The notes under the pieces were generated by a model that did no database searches, was not told where the DNA came from, and saw only the letters and a list, made by a program, of their open reading frames with translations. From Chitinophagales bacterium (GTDB taxonomy: Bacteria > Bacteroidota > Bacteroidia > Chitinophagales > Saprospiraceae), in the NCBI GenBank assembly GCA_013298955.1, contig JAAFJT010000030.1, positions 1-48,440 of the forward strand: 48,440 nucleotides of DNA, in the 5' to 3' direction. Shown here piece after piece: positions 1 through 7,640 of the stretch (position 1 is its first letter; each line of letters begins with the position of its first letter). Made by a program: the position numbers and the translations under genes.

Positions 1-104
1 TCCTTCCAATCATCAGCATCCTATTTCAAACGATTCCTAAAGCGCAAAAAGGGCAAAGCCACTAATGACTTCACCCCCAACTTTATGCCATGAAAAAGCT
101 TTGC
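1..104. repeat. Right arm of dispersed palindromic repeat R1, cut by window edge
   Basis: The first 30 bases match the right arm of repeat family R1, which is seen complete at 462-690 and 24810-24975 (core CAGCATCCTATTTC preceded by ATCCTTsCAATC-type sequence). The left arm would lie outside the window. Bases 31-104 hold no gene that I can see. The stretch lies just downstream of the atpC stop and could take part in ending the atpD-atpC transcript. Confidence 0.55.
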
Positions 105-356
105 CTAATTAATTACAACGCCTGTGACTAATAGCGATACCTCATTATTCAAAACCTCTATAAACCCGCCACTAATCTCAAATTGCATCCGCGCATTATC
201 TGCTTTTAGGATGGAAACGCTGCCTTTTGTCAAAGAGGATACGATAGGCGCGTGCCGACTGAGGACTTGAAATTGCCCTTTTGTGCCTGGCACCCTCACG
301 GATTGTATCAACCCTTTGAATATTTCCTTGTCTGGTGTCAATACCGTTATATTCAT
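105..356 (-). CDS. atpC: F1Fo ATP synthase subunit epsilon (short form)
   Basis: This 83-residue protein is the epsilon subunit of the F-type ATP synthase, part of the central stalk that couples rotation of the c-ring to catalysis in the beta subunits. It begins MNITVLTPDKEIFKG and carries the family-typical 'PGTKGQFQVLSRHAPIVSSL' region, followed by 'ISGGFIEVLNNEVSLLV', together forming the N-terminal beta-sandwich. The C-terminal two-helix domain found in the ~135-residue enterobacterial protein is absent, as is usual for Bacteroidota. The inhibitory role of that domain is therefore probably missing. It lies downstream of atpD on the same strand, as expected, but 334 bp of palindromic repeat sequence separates the two. 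The stop codon is TAG. Identification is firm from sequence and neighbour. Confidence 0.93.
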   Translation of the reverse strand: MNITVLTPDKEIFKGLIQSVRVPGTKGQFQVLSRHAPIVSSLTKGSVSILKADNARMQFEISGGFIEVLNNEVSLLVTGVVIN

Positions 357-461
357 CGCAAAGATAATGGTTATTGGGTATATGAAGATACGCCCACTGT
401 GCTTTTTTTGTTAAAAAGTCACATATTTTTTTTTATAAATTATTGATAATCATTATAATAC

Positions 462-690
462 GAATTGAAACGCGGTTTGAAATAGGATGCTGATGATTGC
501 AAGGATTACAAGGATTTTGGGCGTTCTCATTTGTGTATTATTCAACCGAAAACATCCTTTCAATCTTTGAAATCATAAGCATCCTATTTAGAATGATTGC
601 AAGGATTTTCATTTATGTTATTCAATCGAAAACATCCTTGCAATCTTTAAAATCATCAGCATCCTATTTCGCACCGCGTTTCAATTTATT
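462..690. repeat. Palindromic repeat R1 between atpD and atpC
   Basis: Outer arms GAATTGAAACGCGG (from 462) and CCGCGTTTCAATT (ending near 689) enclose copies of the R1 unit, AAATAGGATGCTGATGATT and its reverse complement, with inner stretches of GCAAGGATT and AATCCTTGCAATC type. There are two right-hand copies (ending near 590 and 670). The element could fold into a long hairpin in the atpD-atpC transcript. Related sequence occurs at 1-40 and 24810-24975. The rest of the gap (357-461) shows nothing recognisable. Confidence 0.8.
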
Positions 691-2244
<1,554 letters not shown>

Positions 2245-2256
2245 CTAAAAACGGTG

Positions 2257-2288
2257 CAAAGTTACCTCTTTCGCCCCAATTAACAAAA
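2257..2288 (-). promoter_or_regulatory. Bacteroidota-type promoter of atpD
   Basis: Read on the minus strand: TTTTG (2288-2284), 19-nt spacer, TAACTTTG (2264-2257). This fits the known -33 TTTG / -7 TAnnTTTG consensus of Bacteroidota. It lies about 50 nt upstream of the chosen atpD start. The match was read by eye. Confidence 0.6.
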
Positions 2289-2564
2289 CCTTTTTTCTTT
2301 TTTAAATGAGTAATTCAAAATCAACTATAGTTGCATATCCATTTGTTGCAGAAAAAAAAAGATAGGCATTTTTGTTTTACGAACTTTGCTAAACAAAATT
2401 AAATTTTGCTTTACAAACTAAACAAAAGCATTTTCATACCGTTATAATTTAAAAAATAAAATAATTGATATTAAAAATAAGCAAATGAGAAATATTATTT
2501 TAAAAAATGTAAAAAAACAAAATCATTTTTTTCTAAAAAAAGGAGTAAGCTATTTTTAAAAGCG

Positions 2565-2572
2565 TATATTTG
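2565..2572 (+). promoter_or_regulatory. -7 promoter element of the TAC operon
   Basis: TATATTTG followed by C fits the TAnnTTTG consensus and lies 60 bases upstream of the toxin ATG at 2632. The -33 region is A/T-rich without a clear TTG. Between here and the atpD promoter (2290-2560) the DNA is very AT-rich with no gene. The leader (about 2580-2631) has no strong hairpin that I can see. Confidence 0.5.
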
Positions 2573-2631
2573 CAGGGTCATCTTTAACAAAGATTCATTT
2601 TGTAACACAAAGTTCATTCAGCGTCTAAATC

Positions 2632-3198
2632 ATGATTGGTTATCACGGGACAGCCTATAAAAATGTGGCGGAAATACTTGATAAGGGCTTTACAGCAAAC
2701 TTCCGCCGCGATCATTGGTTAGGGCAAGGTTTTTATTTTTATACGGATTTTGATTTAGCAAAATGGTGGATAGAAACCAAAATTAAGCATAACAATGAGC
2801 GCAGTGCCGTTATTGAAGCTAAAATTGAAGTTGAAATTGCGTTTTTTTTAGATTTAGATACTCGAAAAGGGGTTGATACGTTTTTTGATTGGGCGCAGGA
2901 AATCTATAATCACGATTTAGATTTTAGTTTTAAGATGGATGCTAAAAATCGAACTCAAAATCTTTGTTTAGCCTTGGATTTGGTAAAACATAAATTTGGT
3001 ATTAAAGTAGTTCGTCGTACTTTTTTAAAAGATAATCCGTCTTACGGAAAGCAAAATATTGAAAAATTTGAAAATGATTTTTTCCCATTACCAAAAGATT
3101 TTGCTTATATAGAGACACAAATTTGCGTTTCCGACAATGATTGTGTGCTTCATAAAGAATGTTGTTATGTATCGCCACCAAGAAGACGTACTTGGTAA
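2632..3198 (+). CDS. ADP-ribosyltransferase-like toxin of a TAC module
   Basis: This 188-residue protein has the layout of a small ADP-ribosyltransferase of the DUF3990/PARP-like kind. It starts MIGYHGTAYKNVAEIL, giving a first-strand histidine (H5 in YHGT). It continues with 'LGQGFYFYTDFDLAKWW' (residues 30-46), the second conserved block with the stacking tyrosine (Y35 or Y37). Near the end it has 'YIETQICVSD' (159-168), which fits the last catalytic strand with E161/Q163. Such enzymes transfer ADP-ribose from NAD+ to protein or nucleic acid. No signal peptide is seen, so it acts inside the cell. It is the first gene of a three-gene operon with a small protein and a SecB-like chaperone, so a toxin role is inferred. 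It has a Cys-rich, basic tail (CCYVSPPRRRTW). The target is unknown and the family call rests on motifs only. Confidence 0.7.
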   Translation: MIGYHGTAYKNVAEILDKGFTANFRRDHWLGQGFYFYTDFDLAKWWIETKIKHNNERSAVIEAKIEVEIAFFLDLDTRKGVDTFFDWAQEIYNHDLDFSFKMDAKNRTQNLCLALDLVKHKFGIKVVRRTFLKDNPSYGKQNIEKFENDFFPLPKDFAYIETQICVSDNDCVLHKECCYVSPPRRRTW

Positions 3199-3230
3199 TC
3201 ATTTTATAAACTACAAAGGAGATTTTTATT

Positions 3231-3539
3231 ATGAAAAAAATGGATGAATTTGCAAGAGAATTGGCAGCACTTTACGGTATCGAAACCATCGAAAAACCAA
3301 ATGTGCATCAATTGACATTGGAAGATGGTACCGTTATTTCGGCTGCCCATCCTGATTTTTTCGGTAAGGCTTTTGGTCTCACCACACCGAAACCAGAACG
3401 TTTCTACCAAAAAACAGCAACTTTTACACAAACAAAGGTAAAAAACAAGTATTTTTACCAATTTAGTCCACCGAAACAGTCTAATCCTGAACCAAAGAAG
3501 GAACAGGCAGGCAATTATAATTATGCAATGGCTGCTTAA
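3231..3539 (+). CDS. Putative chaperone-addicted antitoxin with ssrA-like tail
   Basis: I recognise no named domain in this 102-residue protein. The N-terminal half (MDEFARELAALYGIETIE, then HQLTLEDGTVISAAHPDFFG) looks folded. The C-terminal half is Lys/Gln/Pro-rich with scattered aromatics (KYFYQF, residues ~74-79), which is the kind of exposed tail a SecB-like chaperone binds in TAC antitoxins (chaperone-addiction region; inference). The last residues are GNYNYAMAA, strikingly like the C-terminus of tmRNA tags (..YALAA; YAMAA in some Bacteroidota from memory), so ClpXP-type turnover is likely. The start is supported by a rare strong ribosome binding site (AAAGGAGA at 3216-3223). It lies 32 nt after the toxin and 15 nt before the chaperone gene. 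Alternative: an unrelated accessory protein. Confidence 0.6.
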   Translation: MKKMDEFARELAALYGIETIEKPNVHQLTLEDGTVISAAHPDFFGKAFGLTTPKPERFYQKTATFTQTKVKNKYFYQFSPPKQSNPEPKKEQAGNYNYAMAA

Positions 3540-3554
3540 GTTGATAAATAGATT

Positions 3555-4001
3555 ATGGAAGTAACAAATCAGTCAAAATTATTATTTTATGGTGTTGACA
3601 TTCTGGAATCCTTGTTGAATGTCAAACGCCCTTTTAATTTTGAAGATTCCATTTCATTGGAAACCACTGCGGAATTAATCAAACCTTCCTCCGCAGGTGA
3701 TTTCCGAATTGTGATGAATCTTTTATTACAAGTGGAAGGTTATTTTCAGTTGAGCGTTAAAGGTTGTGGGCATTTTCAGTTGGAAATCACGGAAAAATCC
3801 ACTGAAAAGGAAATGAATCATTATGTTCATCACAATGCGCCTGCCATTATGTTTCCTTATTTGCGGGCATTTGTTTCGACCTTATGTGCGCATACCGGGC
3901 AGTCATTGCCTCAAATTGTCATACCACCACAGTTTTTTCAAGGCGAATTGAAAGAAATGGAGCCTGAAAAAAGTTTAAACATGCCTAATTTGCTCAAATA
4001 A
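3555..4001 (+). CDS. SecB-like chaperone of the TAC module
   Basis: This 148-residue cytosolic protein has SecB-family character. The C-terminal part reads 'NAPAIMFPYLRAFVSTLC' followed by 'LPQIVIPPQFF', matching the SecB pattern of an N-x-x-x-I/L-F/Y-P-Y-x-R-x-x-x-x-x-L helix and the 'L-P-P-x-x-F' end. The N-terminal half has SecB-like alternating strands (GYFQLSVKGCGHFQLEI). SecB normally holds unfolded exported proteins for SecA. In TAC systems (for example Rv1957 in M. tuberculosis, or CmdC) a SecB-like protein instead folds and protects an aggregation-prone antitoxin. Since it is third in an operon with toxin and antitoxin candidates, 15 nt behind the latter, the TAC role is preferred over general export. 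A hairpin follows at 4047-4077. Confidence 0.8.
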   Translation: MEVTNQSKLLFYGVDILESLLNVKRPFNFEDSISLETTAELIKPSSAGDFRIVMNLLLQVEGYFQLSVKGCGHFQLEITEKSTEKEMNHYVHHNAPAIMFPYLRAFVSTLCAHTGQSLPQIVIPPQFFQGELKEMEPEKSLNMPNLLK

Positions 4002-4046
4002 GACTACTTATAGAATATTTTTTTTACAAATTTAAAATATATTTTA

Positions 4047-4077
4047 AAATCGTCGAGGTTGTAACCTCGACGATTTT
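4047..4077. terminator. Bidirectional hairpin terminator (repeat family R4)
   Basis: AAAATCGTCGAGGTT, a 1-2 nt loop, then AACCTCGACGATTTT: a near-perfect inverted repeat flanked by A/T runs, between the convergent TAC operon (stop at 4001) and the deacylase gene (stop at 4082). It has the same core as the hairpins near 7230, 7360 and 26730. Confidence 0.7.
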
Positions 4078-4081
4078 TCGT

Positions 4082-5026
4082 TTACGAATTGCTATGCTGA
4101 ACAATAAAAAAACCTTCTTTTCCTTGCGGCTGATACAAAGGCATTAAAATTCTGCCTGCTGCAGGTGATAAAACAGCTCCATTTTTATCATTTGCCAACC
4201 ATTGTCCTTTTTCAATCGGTTGAAAATTGCGAAAACCGGGGCGCATTTGGAACGTATCTTCATCTGAAATGTGATGCACGTATTTCAAATCCACCATCAA
4301 AGGCAAACTTTCACTTGGAAATTCATTGTCTTCTGCCAACGTATTATCCAAAAAAGCAGTTGGTTCAATACAGTTTGCGTGTCGCAACAGATTGAAAATC
4401 ACGGATTTAGCTCTATCTGCGGAACGCGGGTCTTTGTGTTGCCCTGCTTCAAAAGCGGCGGCGGTACTCGGCACGCCAAACGCTTCGCCATTGAAAAAAT
4501 GGAGGGTGGTGCCACCGATACCCGTCATCATGCCCGTCACCACAGGCACTTGCAATGCCGCCGCAAGTGCAACACTTGAAGCATCTGTATCAAACGGAAT
4601 GGCAAAAATGCCGCCTTGGGCAGAAGTAGAATGTATATCCAATAAAAAAATCTTATTTGGTTGATAATCAATGATTTCGGCGCGAATATCTTTCAATAAT
4701 TCGTCTAATTCGCGGTCTTCAGAGTCTCGAAACCGATAAGGCGGCATCAAGGCAGCCGCTATTTTTTGAATGGTGAATTGCCGATTCATGTCTTTGGAAA
4801 CGTATCGAATTTGCTTTTGAAACGCTCGAACATTGCCAATAAAACCGACGAATCGCCCTTGAAAAGAAAGGTTTTCCGCTTGGGCATTCAACTGTTGGAA
4901 AACGGTGCGCAGTGCATGAACACCTGCGGGTTCGTTGCCATGCAACGCGCCAAGCACAATGACTAAATTGCCAGATTGACCGCCATCGAACCTACCAATG
5001 AGTCGGGTTGTTTTTAAATTGCTCAA
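4082..5026 (-). CDS. Succinylglutamate desuccinylase/aspartoacylase family zinc deacylase
   Basis: This 314-residue cytosolic protein belongs to the M14-like AstE/AspA family, which removes acyl groups from N-acyl amino acids. The zinc ligands are visible: 'ALHGNEPAG' with H29 and E32, and 'LLDIHSTSAQGG' with H132. 'SKDMNRQF' (N81, R82) supplies substrate-carboxylate contacts typical of the family. The length fits. No other arginine-catabolism gene lies nearby, so the substrate cannot be named. It is transcribed away from the divergent glycosyltransferase gene (start at 5188) and converges on the TAC operon. Confidence 0.85.
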   Translation of the reverse strand: MSNLKTTRLIGRFDGGQSGNLVIVLGALHGNEPAGVHALRTVFQQLNAQAENLSFQGRFVGFIGNVRAFQKQIRYVSKDMNRQFTIQKIAAALMPPYRFRDSEDRELDELLKDIRAEIIDYQPNKIFLLDIHSTSAQGGIFAIPFDTDASSVALAAALQVPVVTGMMTGIGGTTLHFFNGEAFGVPSTAAAFEAGQHKDPRSADRAKSVIFNLLRHANCIEPTAFLDNTLAEDNEFPSESLPLMVDLKYVHHISDEDTFQMRPGFRNFQPIEKGQWLANDKNGAVLSPAAGRILMPLYQPQGKEGFFIVQHSNS

Positions 5027-5187
5027 AATAAAGGTCTTTCGTTTTTGATTAAAAAAATTGCATCCTAAAATTTCAAATTAAGATATATGTAAACAAAATG
5101 CTTGCTCTTTTTGTTTAATTTGTGACGCGTTTTGCAGCAAAAAGGTTCAACAAAAGCCTTTTATTTAACAAATTGCCATCCTCCAAT

Positions 5188-5964
5188 ATGTCAAAATTAC
5201 CGATTACGGTGCTGATTACGACTTTTAATGAAGCGCAACATATGGAAGCCCTCTTACAAAATGTATCGAATTGGGCTGCCGAAATATTGGTCATTGATTC
5301 TTTTAGCACCGATAATACAATTGCAATAATACAACAATTTGAACAAATCCGATGCTTACAACGCAAATATATCGGTCCCGCCGACCAAAAGAATTGGGCT
5401 ATCCCACAAGCTACGTATTCAACGGTGCTTCTGATGGACGCGGATGAACGCTTGACTCCTGCCTTAAAATTGGAAATTGAAGCGATTTTAGTAAAAAATA
5501 GTTTTAATAATTATGATGTGTATCGTATTGGTTTTCAACACTTTTTTATGGGAAAGCGGGTTCAATACAGTGGTTGGCAAAATGATACGGCGGTGCGTTT
5601 GGTTCAACGCGATAAGGCGCGTTATAATCAAAATCAAGTGCATGAGGAAATTGATACGACGCATTTAAAAGTAGGTTTATTAAAATATAAATTTGAACAT
5701 TATACGTATCGGGATTTGGATACTTTTTTAAAAAAACAAATGCGTTATGCCGCTTGGTCTGCGCAAGATTACGCACCGAAAACGGGGCAGATTACCGTTT
5801 GGCATTTATGGGTAAAACCTTTTTTTCGTTTTTTTAAACATTATGTTTTGAAATTAGGTTTTTTGGATGGAAAAGTGGGTTTGGTGATTAGTGCAATCAT
5901 GGCTTGGGGCGTTTTTTTGCGGTATGTGCATATTGCAGAGATGCGGCGAAATCATTTACATTAA
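5188..5964 (+). CDS. Family 2 glycosyltransferase (WaaE/KdtX-like)
   Basis: 258 residues from the ATG at 5188 (MSKLPITVLITTFNEAQ). This start fits the family because the first beta strand begins at once; an upstream ATG at 5122 would add 22 Lys/Phe-rich residues. GT-A fold motifs are visible: 'TTFNEA' (nucleotide-sugar binding), 'LVIDSFSTDNT', and 'LLMDADERLTP', whose DAD places the metal-binding DxD. The shape (about 255 residues, 'QVHEEI' segment, C-terminal hydrophobic stretch near 'GLVISAIMAWGVFLRY') resembles WaaE-type transferases that add a sugar to the lipopolysaccharide core. The acceptor is unknown. It stands alone and is followed by two hairpins shared with the convergent thioredoxin gene. 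Confidence 0.82.
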   Translation: MSKLPITVLITTFNEAQHMEALLQNVSNWAAEILVIDSFSTDNTIAIIQQFEQIRCLQRKYIGPADQKNWAIPQATYSTVLLMDADERLTPALKLEIEAILVKNSFNNYDVYRIGFQHFFMGKRVQYSGWQNDTAVRLVQRDKARYNQNQVHEEIDTTHLKVGLLKYKFEHYTYRDLDTFLKKQMRYAAWSAQDYAPKTGQITVWHLWVKPFFRFFKHYVLKLGFLDGKVGLVISAIMAWGVFLRYVHIAEMRRNHLH

Positions 5965-5981
5965 TTCCTAATATGCGCCAC

Positions 5982-6058
5982 AAATTTCGTAAATTTTTCA
6001 AATTTACGAAATTTCATGATTATCAAACCTTTGGAGGGTTTCAAACCCTCCAAAGGTT
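5982..6058. terminator. Two adjacent hairpins between convergent genes
   Basis: First hairpin: AAATTTCGTAAATTT / AAATTTACGAAATTT (5982-6015). Second: AACCTTTGGAGGGTTT / AAACCCTCCAAAGGTT (6026-6058), a member of family R3. They lie between the convergent glycosyltransferase and thioredoxin genes and probably stop transcription from both sides. Confidence 0.65.
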
Positions 6059-6079
6059 ATATCTATTTGATTTATTGAA

Positions 6080-7015
6080 TTATTGTTGTCTTAACTCGGG
6101 GAAACTTTTCACCAATCCCGGAATCCCTTTCGCGCTTGACACGCGGAGGTAACATTGGGCTTCCGCCTTGTTGTTAAATGCCCCAACTAATACTTTAAAT
6201 ACTTGACTTCCATTGGGTAATTTATTACCATAAACAAAGATACGTTGTTGGTCGCCCAATCGTCCTTTGATGCGTTCTACTTCTTTTTTGACAAAACTCA
6301 ATTGCGCATATACGCCCGTTTGAATCGTGAAACCACTCGCAGGCATCAACATATTTTGCCCGCCAAGTCCTGCTGCGGGTGCTTTTTCAGGTTTTGGAGG
6401 AGTACTTTCTTCACCACCATTATCCACTTCTCCTGTATTATCAGTAGCACTTGCTTGTGGTGCAGCCGTTTCGACAGGTGCTTTGGGAGCTGTAGCCGCT
6501 TTTGGAATCGCTCTTGGGGCAGGCTCAGTTCTAATTTTAGGCGGTGCCGGCGAAAATTCTGCTGCCGTCTCCTCTGTTTTCACCTTATTATCTGCCTGAT
6601 TATGCGTTTCCAACACATCAATCAAGCGAGACGCTGCCATTGATTCCTCATATTTGCCAATCATCTTCCCTTGCGAGTTGAAAATCAGCATGGTTGGCAA
6701 CATCTTCACATTAAATTTTTGTTTCAATTCAAATCCATCAATATCATCAATATCCACTTGCACAGGCACGTAATCCGTTTTCATCGCACTTTCCACAGAC
6801 GGGTGTGTAAAAGTATATTCTTCCATGATTTTGCAGGGCGCACACCAATTTGCCCGAAAATCGACGAAAACCAATTTGCCTTCTTTGGCGGCAAGGATTT
6901 GAGCTGCGCGAATATCGCCTGAAATAAAATGAATGTCATCGTCGGCGCGTACTTCGGTGGGGATGCCTAAGGCACCGCCCGCTAAAACCGCTAACCAGAG
7001 TTTTTTTGTCGTCAT
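6080..7015 (-). CDS. Exported thioredoxin-like protein with C-terminal SPOR domain
   Basis: From ATG 7015 the protein (311 residues) starts MTTKKLWLAVLAGGALG, a signal peptide ending near 'VRADDD'; an upstream ATG at 7066 would put 17 charged residues before it. A thioredoxin fold follows with the redox site 'NWCAPCKIM' and the cis-proline segment 'MLPTMLIF'. A Pro/Ala/Thr-rich linker (roughly residues 150-230) leads to a SPOR-like domain ('GFTIQTGVYAQLSFVKKEVE' to 'FKVLVGAFNNKAEAQ'), which binds denuded septal peptidoglycan. It may thus be a disulfide reductase or isomerase held at the cell wall in the periplasm. This fusion is uncommon outside the phylum. It stands alone between repeat regions. 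Confidence 0.85.
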   Translation of the reverse strand: MTTKKLWLAVLAGGALGIPTEVRADDDIHFISGDIRAAQILAAKEGKLVFVDFRANWCAPCKIMEEYTFTHPSVESAMKTDYVPVQVDIDDIDGFELKQKFNVKMLPTMLIFNSQGKMIGKYEESMAASRLIDVLETHNQADNKVKTEETAAEFSPAPPKIRTEPAPRAIPKAATAPKAPVETAAPQASATDNTGEVDNGGEESTPPKPEKAPAAGLGGQNMLMPASGFTIQTGVYAQLSFVKKEVERIKGRLGDQQRIFVYGNKLPNGSQVFKVLVGAFNNKAEAQCYLRVSSAKGIPGLVKSFPELRQQ

Positions 7016-7191
7016 ATCCACCCGTTTTTTTTGAAAAGAAAAGAAATTTTGTTCAGTATGAACCATGACGTAAGCATCGGTTTAAAAATAAGACGTAAGA
7101 TGAAAAAATTGTAAATCTTTTACCCTAATCATGGTATTATCAATCGAATACGAATTGATAATTCTTTTGTTACATTTAAGATTAATTATTT

Positions 7192-7445
7192 TAATACATT
7201 ATTAACAAAAATAATACCATATTAAAATACAACGTCGTCGAGATGGCAATCTCGACGACGTTTAAGTATCAACGTCTTGATAACAACGTTTGGAGGGTTT
7301 AAAACCCTCCAAACGTTATAATACATTATTAACAAAAATAATACCATATTAAAATACAACGTCGTCGAGATGGCAATCTCGACGACGTTTAAGTATCAAC
7401 GTCTTGATAACAACGTTTGGAGGGTTTAAAACCCTCCAAACGTTA
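7192..7445. repeat. Perfect 127-bp tandem duplication holding two hairpin types
   Basis: Copies at 7192-7318 and 7319-7445 are identical as far as I can read. Each carries an R4 hairpin (CGTCGTCGAGATGGC / GCAATCTCGACGACG) and an R3 hairpin (AACGTTTGGAGGGTTT / AAACCCTCCAAACGTT), so four hairpins stand in a row downstream of secA and upstream of the thioredoxin gene. The copies being identical suggests a recent event. Bases 7067-7191 show no feature. Confidence 0.92.
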
Positions 7446-7463
7446 TATACTTCACGCTTGATC

Positions 7464-7616
7464 GTTTTGCGATACAATGGGAACACGGATGACGCGGATT
7501 GAGCGAATTTGCACGGATTTTTTTTAATTCCGCTTCCAAAATCAAGCAAAAGCAACCAAAAATCCGTGTAAATTCGCTTAATCCGCGTCATCCGTGTTCC
7601 CATTGTATTGCAAAAC
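7464..7616. repeat. Long palindrome, repeat family R2
   Basis: Arms of about 55-60 bp: GTTTTGCGATACAATGGGAA with CACGGATGACGCGGATT and AATTTGCACGGATTTTT (7464-7521), and their complements (about 7556-7616). The middle is about 35 bp. The same inner unit occurs at 28159-28255 and 43811-44112, each time with different outer arms. It ends 24 bp before the secA stop codon and could end secA transcription. Confidence 0.85.
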
Positions 7617-7640
7617 CAGCCGAGACAAAATATACAACGA

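Noticed and set aside
2632-4001. A genomic island with mobile-element ends around the TAC operon
   Set aside because: The operon looks AT-richer than its neighbours, but no direct repeats, integrase, tRNA or transposase mark its borders; acquisition remains only a guess.
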